From positions 1 to 21,467 of the forward strand of contig CAZYCR010000012.1 in NCBI GenBank assembly GCA_964645815.1: a DNA stretch of 21,467 bases. Direction: 5' to 3'. Origin of the DNA: JAHISC01 sp964645815. Its GTDB lineage: Bacteria > Patescibacteriota > Patescibacteriia > UBA9934. Shown piece by piece: positions 1 through 6,618 of this stretch. Numbering within the stretch: the stretch's first letter is position 1; every line of letters begins with the position of its first letter. The notes under the pieces are model-generated. The model ran no database searches, had not been told where the DNA came from, and saw only the letters and a list, made by a program, of their open reading frames with translations. The translations under genes were made by a program, and so were the position numbers.

Positions 1-393
1 ACGCTTTTCAATTTCTTGCGCGATTTGTTCACCAACAATCTTAGCTGAAAGTGCCGGTTGAGCGACTTCTTTAATGTTGATGTTGATCACGACTCTTTTA
101 CCTCGGTAAAATTTCTTTAAAATCTTTTTCTTCAAATCATCAATACCGGAACCAGCACGACCAATAATGAAACCAGGCTTACCAGAAATAATCGTAATGT
201 TAATGTTGTTAGCATTTCGATCAATTTCAACTGAGTCTACGCTGGCATCTTTCAGTTCACGCAAAATATAGTCGCGCAACTGAACATCTTCACGTAGCGT
301 GCTGACATATCGACGACGTGGAGCAAACCATTTGGAATCCCACTTATAGATGGTCGATAATCTGAAAACTTTTGGATTAATTTTTTGTCCCAT
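1..393 (-). CDS. rpsC: 30S ribosomal protein S3, N-terminal part (cut by window edge)
   Basis: The reading frame from the ATG at 391-393 stays open to base 1 and gives 131 residues beginning MGQKINPKVFRLSTI, the usual start of S3. S3 binds 16S rRNA in the small-subunit head near the mRNA entry channel. The translated part contains the KH-domain GxxG loop (FIIGRAG, around residues 75-81), which contacts nucleic acid. The C-terminal domain lies outside the window. The gene follows rplV by six bases, as in the classical S10 operon, and is surely co-transcribed with it. No SD is visible; the start falls immediately after the rplV stop. Confidence 0.97.
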   Translation of the reverse strand, partial: MGQKINPKVFRLSTIYKWDSKWFAPRRRYVSTLREDVQLRDYILRELKDASVDSVEIDRNANNINITIISGKPGFIIGRAGSGIDDLKKKILKKFYRGKRVVININIKEVAQPALSAKIVGEQIAQEIEKR

Positions 394-399
394 AAGATT

Positions 400-876
400 T
401 TACTCAGCTGATTTTACTGACTTGGCAGTTTTTTCTGACTTAGTTGCCTCTTTCACTTTTTTGACTTCTTTCACTTTTTTGACTTCTTTGACTTCTTTTA
501 CCTTTTTCACTTCTTTAACTTTCTTAACTTCCATCTTGTCTTCTACACCATCGGTTACTTCAATAGTAATGTGAGACATACGCTTTCTGATAGGCATTGC
601 CCGTCCGTGAGCGCGTGGTTTAAAACGGTAAAAAGTTGGACCTTCATCAACAAAGGCAGTAGCAACTTTTAATTTGTTTTCGTCGGCACCAAAATTGTTG
701 ACTGCATTGGCTACAGCGGAATTCAAAACCTTCAAAACTGGCTTGGCTGCATCCTTTTTTGAGAACAATAATTGACGACGAGCCTTGTCAATTGAAAGAC
801 CGCGTACCAAATCAACCACAAGTCTAGTCTTGCGTGGTGACATGTGAATGAATTTTGCTTTTGCTCGAACGTTCAT
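400..876 (-). CDS. rplV: 50S ribosomal protein L22 with a repetitive lysine-rich tail
   Basis: L22 lines the nascent-peptide exit tunnel and binds several 23S rRNA domains. Residues 1-110 are a normal L22, with the conserved RKTRLVVDLVRG, LNSAVANA and PRAHGRAMPI segments. The family is usually about 110-115 residues; this protein has 158. Residues 112-158 form a tail built from repeated KEVKKV-like units and then a Lys/Ser/Ala stretch. The DNA behind it is a degenerate 18-base tandem repeat. The tail is probably disordered and very basic, perhaps an extra rRNA contact on the ribosome surface (inference). The gene lies between rpsS and rpsC. No clear SD precedes the ATG. Confidence 0.97.
   Translation of the reverse strand: MNVRAKAKFIHMSPRKTRLVVDLVRGLSIDKARRQLLFSKKDAAKPVLKVLNSAVANAVNNFGADENKLKVATAFVDEGPTFYRFKPRAHGRAMPIRKRMSHITIEVTDGVEDKMEVKKVKEVKKVKEVKEVKKVKEVKKVKEATKSEKTAKSVKSAE
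448..534 (-). repeat. Degenerate 18-bp tandem repeat encoding the L22 tail
   Basis: On the plus strand, units of the form ACTTCTTTCACTTTTTTG recur with small changes. On the coding strand they encode alternating Lys, Val and Glu (rplV residues about 115-143). Such a repeat could change length by slippage without breaking the essential L22 core. Confidence 0.8.
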
Positions 877-885
877 ATTAATTCA

Positions 886-1188
886 CTAAGCTTTTGATGG
901 GGCTGAAGTAGGTGCAGGAGCAGGTGCAGCGGCAGCCTTTCCGGCATGACGAACAAATTTTCGTGTAGGTGCGAATTCGCCCAATTTGTGACCAACCATA
1001 TTTTCTGCAATCTTTATGTTCACGAAATCTTTACCGTTATGAACAGAGAAAGTAAAACCAACCATTTCTGGAGTAATAGCACAACTTCGTGACCAAGTCT
1101 TAATTGGTTTATCGTCCGGTTTTTGCGCCGCAACTTTCTTGATGATATTTGGGTCAACGTATGGACCCTTTTTCAAACTTCTTGTCAT
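886..1188 (-). CDS. rpsS: 30S ribosomal protein S19
   Basis: S19 sits in the small-subunit head with S13 and contacts the A-site tRNA region. The 100-residue product starts MTRSLKKGPYVD and carries the family motifs IKTWSRSCAITPEMVG, VHNGK and MVGHKLGEFAPTR. The core ends near residue 84. The last 17 or so residues are an Ala/Pro run with a final Lys, which is not part of the usual S19 fold. The gene lies five bases after rplB and nine before rplV, in the standard S10-operon order. There is no visible SD. Confidence 0.97.
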   Translation of the reverse strand: MTRSLKKGPYVDPNIIKKVAAQKPDDKPIKTWSRSCAITPEMVGFTFSVHNGKDFVNIKIAENMVGHKLGEFAPTRKFVRHAGKAAAAPAPAPTSAPSKA

Positions 1189-1193
1189 ACAAC

Positions 1194-2027
1194 TTACTTC
1201 TTATTTCGACGGCGAATAATTAAAGCGTCAGATGTTTTCTTGCGTCTTGTCTTAACACCAAGGGCTGGTTTACCAGTAGGTGTCTTTGGTTGCTTCAAAC
1301 CAATTGGGTTTCGGCCTTCTCCACCACCATGAGGGTGATCAACTGGGTTCATTGCCTTACCTCGAACAGTTGGTTTGATACCACGCCAACGAATTCGTCC
1401 AGCTTTTCCCCAACGCACCAAACGCCAGTCAGGATTAGAAACTGAACCGATAGTTGCCATACACTCTCGAGGCACCATGCGTACTTCGCCAGAAGGAAGT
1501 TTAATAGTTGCAAACCGACCTTCAACAGCCAAAAGAGTTGCACTTTGTCCTGCGCCTCGAACGATCTGAGCTCCTTTACCGGATTGAAGTTCGATGTTGT
1601 GAACGGCCAATCCAACCGGGATATTCTCAAGAGCAAAACGATTTCCGGTAACTGCTTCACCCTTGGCTTTTGAAGAAACAATTTTGGCACCAACTTTCAA
1701 ACCTTGAGCAGCCAAAATATAACGTTTTTCACCATCAGCATAAGAAACAAGGGCGATACGAGCACCGCGATTTGGATCGTATTCGATGGTATTAACAACT
1801 GCTGGAATTTCAAACTTATCCATCTTCCAGTCAATTACGCGGATGTGACGTCGAACGCCACCACCTCGATGTCGAACAGTAATTTTACCAGCGTTACTGC
1901 GTCCGGCCATTTGCTTTTTGCTTTTAACCAAAGCGCGTGTTGGCTTTTTAACAGTAACATCATCAAAAGTCTGAACGCTTGATCGGCGTCGGCCATTTGT
2001 TGTTGGTTTGTGTAGTTTGATACCCAT
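1194..2027 (-). CDS. rplB: 50S ribosomal protein L2
   Basis: L2 binds 23S rRNA near the peptidyl-transferase centre and is needed for subunit association. The 277-residue product has a normal length and the family landmarks: GRSNAGKITVRHRGGG near residue 45, the central beta-barrel segment around NIPVGLAVHNIE, and the C-terminal NPVDHPHGGGEG loop that reaches toward the catalytic centre. The C-terminus is basic, as expected. The ATG lies just after the rplW stop; a GAGGGAG stretch overlapping the end of rplW can serve as SD, one of the few in this operon. Confidence 0.98.
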   Translation of the reverse strand: MGIKLHKPTTNGRRRSSVQTFDDVTVKKPTRALVKSKKQMAGRSNAGKITVRHRGGGVRRHIRVIDWKMDKFEIPAVVNTIEYDPNRGARIALVSYADGEKRYILAAQGLKVGAKIVSSKAKGEAVTGNRFALENIPVGLAVHNIELQSGKGAQIVRGAGQSATLLAVEGRFATIKLPSGEVRMVPRECMATIGSVSNPDWRLVRWGKAGRIRWRGIKPTVRGKAMNPVDHPHGGGEGRNPIGLKQPKTPTGKPALGVKTRRKKTSDALIIRRRNKK

Positions 2028-2030
2028 ACC

Positions 2031-2477
2031 TTAGACTCCCTCAAAAATATCGACACGAGTTCCCTTTGGAAGGAAGATGTGTGCCTTTTTCATATTATTT
2101 CTTTTGCCCTGGATTCGACCAAATCGGACAGCTTTACCACGAACATTAACAATGTTCACTTTTACTGGAGTAACTTTGTACAATTCTCGAAAAGCTTGAC
2201 GTACAGCCACGCGATTAGCGTCCGCTGCAACAAAGAAGCTAACAATACCACTATCTGAAAGTTGAGCTGTCTTTTCTGAAACAACCGGAGCTAACAAAGT
2301 TGAAGTAGCTAGCTTTGAAACTGAAACAGCCGACTTTTTCTTTGCCGTTTCTTTCTTTGATGTCGCTTCCTTCTTTGGCTTGCTTGCCTTAGCCTGCTTT
2401 ACTTCCTTAACCTGCTTGGCTACGCTGGCCTTTTCCGGAGCTTCAGTCTTCTTTTTAAATCTGTCCAAGATGCTCAT
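2031..2477 (-). CDS. rplW: 50S ribosomal protein L23 with a lysine/alanine-rich N-terminal extension
   Basis: L23 lies at the exit of the peptide tunnel and is the docking site for trigger factor and SRP. The L23 fold begins near residue 63 (APVVSEKTAQL) and continues through VRQAFRELYKVTPVKVNIVN and GRIQGKRNNMKKAHIFLPKG to the end. Typical bacterial L23 has about 95-100 residues, against 148 here. The first 60 residues or so are an added, highly basic segment rich in Lys, Ala, Ser and Glu, with little predicted order. The ATG is directly after the rplD gene. The extension would sit near the tunnel exit, so it could affect chaperone docking (inference). Confidence 0.96.
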   Translation of the reverse strand: MSILDRFKKKTEAPEKASVAKQVKEVKQAKASKPKKEATSKKETAKKKSAVSVSKLATSTLLAPVVSEKTAQLSDSGIVSFFVAADANRVAVRQAFRELYKVTPVKVNIVNVRGKAVRFGRIQGKRNNMKKAHIFLPKGTRVDIFEGV

Positions 2478-2480
2478 ACT

Positions 2481-3110
2481 TTAGAGATAGATTTCTTTCA
2501 TTTTTTCGATTGCTGCCTTCGAAGCAATAACATAGCGCGCAGCAACTAGATCACGAACGTTCAAGCTTCCAACACCAATCGTTTCTGTTTTTGGCAAGTT
2601 GCTTGCTGCTTGAACAATATTTTCTTCACCAACAGTTGTTACAATTAATGCTGAATCACTGGCACCAGGTAACTTTGTTCTGATTTCACTCAATGCCTTA
2701 GTCTTAGCCTCAGGCAATGACAAATCTTCAACGGCAATAAACCAATTCTCGGCCAGCTTATCAGTTAAAACCATAGCCATGGCCAATTTTCTTGCCTTCT
2801 TGTTGATCTTTTTGGCAAAAACTCGATTTACTGTTGGACCAAAGGTGATACCTCCACCAATCCAGATCGGTGAACGTCGAGAACCGTGTCGAGCTCGACC
2901 TGTTCCCTTTTGACGCCATGGCTTTTTACCACCACCGGCAACTTCGCTCTTATCTTTGGTGTTTGCCAAGCGTACTCGGCTGTTTGTATCTTGCGCTACG
3001 ATCGCTTCATGAACCAAAGCAGGCTTGATTTCAACAGCAAAAAGACTGTCTGGCAATTCTAGAGTGCCAGATTGAGAACCGTCCTTTTTGTAAAGATTTA
3101 CTTTTGCCAT
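2481..3110 (-). CDS. rplD: 50S ribosomal protein L4 (L4/L1e family)
   Basis: L4 binds 23S rRNA and sends a loop into the peptide tunnel; in Escherichia coli it also represses its own operon. The 209-residue product has the conserved tunnel loop with the KPWRQKGTGRARHGSRRSP stretch near residues 63-81, then IWIGGGITFGP. Length is normal. The start overlaps the end of rplC by 13 bases, suggesting translational coupling. L4 is the family best known for autoregulation of S10 operons, which matters for the structured leader upstream of rplC (3722-3989). Confidence 0.97.
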   Translation of the reverse strand: MAKVNLYKKDGSQSGTLELPDSLFAVEIKPALVHEAIVAQDTNSRVRLANTKDKSEVAGGGKKPWRQKGTGRARHGSRRSPIWIGGGITFGPTVNRVFAKKINKKARKLAMAMVLTDKLAENWFIAVEDLSLPEAKTKALSEIRTKLPGASDSALIVTTVGEENIVQAASNLPKTETIGVGSLNVRDLVAARYVIASKAAIEKMKEIYL

Positions 3111-3721
3111 ACTGATCCTTGTGAGGCGATTAATGTTACAAAGCTTCCGCGACTACCTGGAACGGCGCCACGAATAGCGATGATGTTGTTTGCTGGGTCA
3201 ACTTGAACTACTTCCAAGTTCTTTACTGTAATCTGGTCACTACCCATATGACCCGCCATGCGAACACCTTTAAAGATTCTTTGTGGTCCTTGCGCACCAA
3301 CCGAACCAGGCATGCGGAGCTGATCCTTATGACCGTGGCTGGCAGGGCTACCATGGAAACTATGTCGTTTAACAACACCTTGGAAGCCTTTTCCTTTTGA
3401 AGTACCGACAACAGTTATCTTGCTGCCAGGTTCAAAGATAGAAACGTCGATCTTTTGTCCACGCTCCATAGCTTCACCTTCCTCCATAGCGAACTCACGA
3501 ACTAAAGCGAAAGAACCAAGATCTTTCCAATCTTCCTGCTGCGGCTTGGCGATATGCTTCTTTGTACCATATCCCAAAATCGCAGTGGTCTTTCCTTGTT
3601 CGTTTTGACGAACAGCTGTGACCGTACATGGTCCAGCTTGAACCAACGTCACAGGTACAACTGTGCCGTCTTCTCGAAAGACTTGCGTCATTTCTAATTT
3701 TTTTCCAAGAAGTACTTTCAT
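3098..3721 (-). CDS. rplC: 50S ribosomal protein L3
   Basis: L3 is an early 23S rRNA binder whose loop approaches the peptidyl-transferase centre. The 207-residue product has the family start (LLGKKLEMTQVFREDGTVVPVT) and the C-terminal signature with GSPASHGH, PGSVGAQGPQRIFKG and RMAGHMG. Length is normal. Unlike the classical operon, where rpsJ and rplC are nearly adjacent, about 270 bases of non-coding, hairpin-rich sequence separate rpsJ from this ATG. The ATG at 3719-3721 has no SD. It is followed with overlap by rplD. Confidence 0.97.
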   Translation of the reverse strand: MKVLLGKKLEMTQVFREDGTVVPVTLVQAGPCTVTAVRQNEQGKTTAILGYGTKKHIAKPQQEDWKDLGSFALVREFAMEEGEAMERGQKIDVSIFEPGSKITVVGTSKGKGFQGVVKRHSFHGSPASHGHKDQLRMPGSVGAQGPQRIFKGVRMAGHMGSDQITVKNLEVVQVDPANNIIAIRGAVPGSRGSFVTLIASQGSVWQK

Positions 3722-3989
3722 ATAATCTGGATTCTAAAAGCCAGAAGTCGTAAAACATCATTGTTTGATCTTTCACGGCTTCTAGCCCTAAGAAAAACGT
3801 CCGAAATTTAGGGTTTGTTTTAAGATTTAATGGTCCTTTCTAACATTCTCTTCTAAAGCCACAAGAAGGTTTTCCTACTTTTTCCTCCATCTGGATCTTT
3901 CTTCTTGGTTTATCGGAGAACTTTTTGGTCTGGCGACCATTGAAGAAATATCATTTTGCTATTCCTTCAGCGGTCGCCGACCAGACTAA
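3722..3989 (-). promoter_or_regulatory. Structured mRNA leader between rpsJ and rplC
   Basis: This stretch holds no convincing gene. Read as minus-strand RNA it can form four hairpins in a row: a long one at 3928-3986, one closed by CAAGAAG/CTTCTTG at 3862-3907, one closed by CCCTAA/TTAGGG at 3786-3813, and one closed by AGAAG/CTTCT at 3743-3783. Several pairs are G-U on the minus strand, which favours RNA function on the coding strand. It lies directly before the L3-L4 genes, where a ribosomal-protein feedback site would be expected. Known S10 leaders bind L4 but sit before rpsJ, so homology is not claimed. Confidence 0.6.
3928..3986 (-). other. Long hairpin just after the rpsJ stop
   Basis: On the minus strand GTCTGG pairs with CCAGAC, then after a four-base bulge CGACC pairs with GGTCG. 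An inner arm then pairs TGAAGGAATA with TATTTCTTCA, including one G-U pair, around a nine-base loop. It is followed by CAAAAAG rather than a U run, so it is not a standard intrinsic terminator. It could be an RNA-processing or protein-binding site. Confidence 0.65.
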
Positions 3990-4325
3990 TTACATTTTGA
4001 TTTCTACATCTACACCGGCTGGCAGATTGAGAGACATGAGCGAATCAATTGTACTCTCGGTTGGACTGACAATATCGATCAAGCGTTTGTGAATGCGCAT
4101 CTCGTACTGATCTCGTGACTTCTTATGAACAAAAGTCGATCGGTTCACAGTAAAGCGTCTTTTTTCTGTTGGCAACGGCATTGGTCCTAGAACCTTTGCT
4201 CCACTACGCTCGGCGGTCTTGATAATTGTTTCAGTTGCTGAATCAATGATCTTATGATCGTAAGCGCGGATCTTGATACGAATTCTTTGCTTTGTCTCTT
4301 CAGTTTTTGTTGCGGCGTCTGCCAT
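3990..4325 (-). CDS. rpsJ: 30S ribosomal protein S10
   Basis: S10 is a small-subunit head protein and also the NusE partner of NusB in antitermination. The product starting at the ATG at 4323-4325 has 111 residues, close to the usual 100-105: MADAATKTEETKQ followed by the S10 core IRIKIRAYDHKIIDSA, with GPMPLPTEKRRFTVNRS and HKKSRDQYEMRIHKRLIDI. The frame is open a further 23 codons upstream, but that stretch covers the hairpin after tuf and does not look like S10, so the internal ATG is chosen. The gene follows tuf by about 60 bases. Confidence 0.96.
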   Translation of the reverse strand: MADAATKTEETKQRIRIKIRAYDHKIIDSATETIIKTAERSGAKVLGPMPLPTEKRRFTVNRSTFVHKKSRDQYEMRIHKRLIDIVSPTESTIDSLMSLNLPAGVDVEIKM

Positions 4326-4351
4326 ATAAGGTGCAATATTTGATAATTTAA

Positions 4352-4375
4352 GGGGAAAGAGTTTCCTCTTTCCCC
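4352..4375 (-). terminator. GAAA-capped hairpin between tuf and rpsJ (partial terminator or processing site)
   Basis: On the minus strand GGGGAAAGAG and CTCTTTCCCC form a perfect 10-bp stem capped by the stable tetraloop GAAA. The sequence after it is TTAAATTATC, a weak U tract. It begins a dozen bases after the tuf stop. It could lower read-through from the very highly expressed tuf into the ribosomal genes or protect the tuf message end. Confidence 0.6.
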
Positions 4376-4386
4376 AAAAATATAAA

Positions 4387-5565
4387 TTACTCAATAATCT
4401 TTGTCACTGTTCCAGCTCCAACGGTCTTACCACCTTCGCGGATAGCGAAGCGAGTCTGATCTTCCATCGCAATTGGTTGGATCAACTCAATGGTAACGTT
4501 AACAGTATCTCCTGGCATAACCATTTCGGTTCCTTCAGGAAGAGTTGTAACTTCACCAGTAACATCAGTTGTTCGGATATAATATTGTGGCTTGTAACCT
4601 TTGAAGAATGGCTTGTGACGTCCACCTTCCTCACTTGTCAAAGCGTAAACTTTTGCTTCGAACTTAGTGTGTGGGGTTACAGATCCTGGCTTTGCCAAGA
4701 CCATTCCGCGCTCAACATCTTCTTTCTTAACTCCGCGCAAAAGAATACCAGCATTGTCACCGGCCATACCTTTGTCCAAGTTCTTGTTGAACATTTCAAT
4801 ACCAGTAACAACAGTCTTTTGTGTTGGTCCAAAACCAATAATTTCAACTTCATCGTTTAGATTAACTGTTCCGCGCTCGATACGACCTGTAACAACAGTT
4901 CCTCGACCTTCAATTGAGAAAACATCCTCAATTGGCATCAAGAAATCCTTGTCAACGTCTCGTTCTGGAGTTGGGATGTAAGTATCCAAAGTGTCCAAAA
5001 GCTCTTTAATAGACTTTTGTGCTTCTTCATCACCTTCGACAGCTTTCAAAGCTGAACCGCGGATGATTGGAGTTTCATCACCTGGATATTCGTACTGTTT
5101 CAAAAGATCTCGAACTTCTTCCTCAACGAGGTCGATAAGTTCTGGATCGTCTACCATGTCGACTTTGTTCAAGAAAACAACAATCTTTGGCACGCCAACC
5201 TGACGAGCAAGCAAGATGTGCTCACGAGTCTGAGGCATTGGACCATCAGCAGCTGAAACTACCAAAATTGCACCGTCCATCTGAGCGGCACCTGTAATCA
5301 TGTTCTTCACGTAGTCAGCGTGACCTGGACAGTCAACGTGAGCATAGTGACGAGTTGATGACTCGTACTCAACGTGTGATGTTGAGATTGTAATACCACG
5401 CTCTCTTTCTTCAGGAGCGTTATCAATCTGGTCGAAGGCCTTCTTCTGGCTCTCCGGCGAGAAAAGAATTGAAAGCGCAGCGGTCAACGTGGTTTTACCA
5501 TGGTCAACGTGACCAATCGTTCCCACGTTTACGTGCGGCTTTGAACGATCAAACTGTTCTGCCAT
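4387..5565 (-). CDS. tuf: Elongation factor Tu
   Basis: EF-Tu is the GTPase that brings aminoacyl-tRNA to the ribosomal A site. The 392-residue product has all G-domain motifs: GHVDHGKT at 18-25, the switch I RERGITI segment near 54-60, DCPGHADY at 78-85 with the catalytic His at 82, NKVD at 133-136 and SAL at 171-173. The beta-barrel domains 2 and 3 follow and the end VGAGTVTKIIE is typical. Length is normal. It has its own promoter (5624-5652) and a short hairpin in its leader. fusA is 3 kb upstream beyond a set of orphan genes rather than adjacent. The ATG has no SD. Confidence 0.99.
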   Translation of the reverse strand: MAEQFDRSKPHVNVGTIGHVDHGKTTLTAALSILFSPESQKKAFDQIDNAPEERERGITISTSHVEYESSTRHYAHVDCPGHADYVKNMITGAAQMDGAILVVSAADGPMPQTREHILLARQVGVPKIVVFLNKVDMVDDPELIDLVEEEVRDLLKQYEYPGDETPIIRGSALKAVEGDEEAQKSIKELLDTLDTYIPTPERDVDKDFLMPIEDVFSIEGRGTVVTGRIERGTVNLNDEVEIIGFGPTQKTVVTGIEMFNKNLDKGMAGDNAGILLRGVKKEDVERGMVLAKPGSVTPHTKFEAKVYALTSEEGGRHKPFFKGYKPQYYIRTTDVTGEVTTLPEGTEMVMPGDTVNVTIELIQPIAMEDQTRFAIREGGKTVGAGTVTKIIE

Positions 5566-5581
5566 ATTATGATGAAGTTTT

Positions 5582-5596
5582 GGGGCTTTTTGCCCC
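5582..5596 (-). promoter_or_regulatory. Hairpin in the tuf 5' leader
   Basis: GGGGC and GCCCC pair around a five-base A-rich loop on the minus strand, between the predicted transcription start (about 5617) and the tuf ATG. No U run follows, so it is more likely an mRNA-stabilising or regulatory hairpin than a terminator. Confidence 0.5.
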
Positions 5597-5623
5597 GATT
5601 TAGTTATTTACTCAAGTGTGAGG

Positions 5624-5652
5624 AGTATAACAAAATGCAAAAAAATTTGCAA
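5624..5652 (-). promoter_or_regulatory. tuf promoter
   Basis: Reading the minus strand, a -35 TTGCAA (5647-5652) is separated by exactly 17 bases from a -10 TATACT (5624-5629) preceded by TGT, an extended -10. This is the best sigma-70-like promoter in the window and fits the high expression of tuf. It predicts a leader of about 50 bases. Confidence 0.75.
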
Positions 5653-5677
5653 GTACTAGCCATGAATTAGCCACAAG

Positions 5678-5723
5678 GAATAAAAATTTTATTTAATTTG
5701 GCTAACTTTAGCAATTTTTATTC
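5678..5723 (-). terminator. Inverted repeat at the end of the 5718-6047 gene (possible weak terminator)
   Basis: GAATAAAAATT (5678-5688) and AATTTTTATTC (5713-5723) are perfect 11-bp inverted arms, the right one overlapping the stop codon. Inside them GCTAA/TTAGC forms a second small stem. The minus-strand RNA ends in AAATTTTTATT. It is AT-only and weak, unlike the GC-rich terminators of the neighbouring orphan genes. Confidence 0.35.
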
Positions 5724-6047
5724 GATCGGCTCCAGATAAAATCTCTCCTCATCAACAAAGTCATCTTCAGTCTCAGAAATAGGACTATTCTCTACTGATT
5801 CTGGCATTTCTGTTGCCGAGTCTTCAGTTTTTTCGTCAAAAACTTCCAAAGTTGGTTCTCCGGCTTCAAAAATATCGTCCGGTAGATCTTCTTCCATGAA
5901 GTCACCGAGCCCATCACTCAGCAATGCCTCGTAGCGATCAATATCCATGATAGCTACTGCTCCATCCCCTTCCGGGTCTGTAACAATGAGGGTATCTCCG
6001 GTCTTTTTTGCGAGTCTAATAAGTCGCAATAGTTGTTCATCTTGCAT
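5718..6047 (-). CDS. Small acidic protein of unknown function
   Basis: The 109-residue product starts MQDEQLLRLIRLAKKTGDTL. The first 45 residues look folded: a short helix, then a beta segment (TLIVTDPEGDGAVAIMDIDRYEALL). The DGAVAIMDIDRYEALL part loosely recalls the C-terminal part of Phd/YefM-type antitoxins, where a hydrophobic strand precedes a D.YEALL helix, but no toxin gene lies next to it and the DNA-binding part of Phd is absent, so this is only a resemblance. Residues 46-109 are almost entirely acidic and probably disordered. The gene is a single unit between tuf and an orphan gene. Its promoter (6056-6083) puts the transcription start at or next to the ATG, so the message is probably leaderless. 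Confidence 0.75.
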   Translation of the reverse strand: MQDEQLLRLIRLAKKTGDTLIVTDPEGDGAVAIMDIDRYEALLSDGLGDFMEEDLPDDIFEAGEPTLEVFDEKTEDSATEMPESVENSPISETEDDFVDEERFYLEPIE

Positions 6048-6055
6048 ACGCGGTT

Positions 6056-6083
6056 ATTTTAGCCCAATTGTTTTTTTGGTCAA
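6056..6083 (-). promoter_or_regulatory. Promoter of the 5718-6047 gene (leaderless type)
   Basis: On the minus strand TTGACC (6078-6083), a 16-base spacer and TAAAAT (6056-6061). Only eight bases separate the -10 from the ATG, so the expected start of transcription falls at or within about two bases of the start codon. The -35 box overlaps the TGA stop of the upstream gene. Confidence 0.6.
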
Positions 6084-6580
6084 GCGGACGCTCGTGTAGA
6101 ATTATTTTGGTACCGGATGTCTGCTGCTCCAGCGGCAGCAGCATCCTGTGGCCTCAGAGTTTTGCTCCCGCCAGAAGCGGGAGACCATGCCAAAACTCTT
6201 CCGGCAACTACCAAAATTATTCTACACTCGCTGTAAAAAGTTAGGGGGTCTTTTCTTTTTCTTCTTTCAGCACAAAGCCCGCGATTGCTCGCGGGCACGC
6301 TGATGAGGGGCTTGCGAGTGCGACGCTGCAGGCGCGTGGTGATGAGATCGCAGTCGCGAACTCGGCGCTCAACAACGCAGACGATGACATCTGGAGCGAA
6401 CCGGGCCAAGTGAGCTGCCTCCTGCTCCATGCTCTCCTCGCCGACCGAAGTGAAGACGCTGTAGATGGTCCTCACATCTGCCCGAGGGAGTACCTTTTTG
6501 ACGATTTTTGCCATCAGGCGAATCGTCCTCGGCTTTTCCGCGATGATCGCCACCACGGGTTGAAGGTTGGAGTTAGGCAC
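6080..6580 (-). CDS. Orphan GC-rich gene; N-terminal half resembles a degenerate receiver domain
   Basis: The start is GTG at 6578-6580 with an AAAGGAG SD six bases upstream. The 166-residue product begins MPNSNLQPVVAIIAEKPRTI. Residues 8-70 alternate strand, helix and strand (VVAIIAEK, RLMAKIVKKVL, PDVIVCVVE), reminiscent of a CheY-like receiver, but the acidic pocket and phospho-acceptor Asp are not evident, so phosphorylation is doubtful. Residues from about 115 to the end are encoded by a large branched inverted repeat (6094-6226) and look low-complexity, so the functional protein may be only the first 110 residues, extended by an inserted element. The gene is visibly GC-rich compared with tuf and fusA. 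No function is assigned. Confidence 0.65.
   Translation of the reverse strand: MPNSNLQPVVAIIAEKPRTIRLMAKIVKKVLPRADVRTIYSVFTSVGEESMEQEAAHLARFAPDVIVCVVERRVRDCDLITTRLQRRTRKPLISVPASNRGLCAERRKRKDPLTFYSECRIILVVAGRVLAWSPASGGSKTLRPQDAAAAGAADIRYQNNSTRASA
6094..6226. repeat. Branched inverted-repeat element with three nested stems
   Basis: Outer arms GTGTAGAATTATTTTGGTA (6094-6112) and TACCAAAATTATTCTACAC (6208-6226) pair over 19 bp with one mismatch. Inside, GGATG+CTGCTGC pairs with GCAGCAG+CATCC (6115-6145, one bulge). A second hairpin has AGAGTTTTG (6156-6164) pairing with CAAAACTCT (6191-6199), enclosing CTCCCGC/GCGGGAG (6165-6183). In the folded form the element is a cloverleaf-like structure. 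It lies within the 3' end of the 6080-6580 reading frame. It could be a small palindromic mobile element (REP or MITE-like), a recombination site, or an RNA structure. The sequence does not decide which. Confidence 0.7.
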
Positions 6581-6594
6581 TTCCTACTCCTTTA

Positions 6595-6612
6595 GTGACG
6601 CTCATACGTCAC
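6595..6612 (-). promoter_or_regulatory. Hairpin at the predicted 5' end of the 6080-6580 mRNA
   Basis: GTGACG (6595-6600) and CGTCAC (6607-6612) form a perfect 6-bp stem with a six-base loop. It ends just before the SD. With the -10 at 6619-6624, the transcript should begin at about 6612, so the hairpin would be the very first structure of the RNA; such 5' hairpins protect messages. As DNA it could also be an operator. Confidence 0.45.
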
Positions 6613-6618
6613 ATTTAT

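Noticed and set aside
350..574. Plus-strand frame with Phe-Thr-Ser repeats
   Set aside because: It is the reverse reading of the L22 tail repeat.
4326..4394. Longer rpsJ start
   Set aside because: The added residues are not S10-like and would overlap the hairpin and the end of tuf.
5718..6047. Toxin-antitoxin module
   Set aside because: The resemblance to the end of Phd/YefM is slight and no toxin-like gene is next to it.
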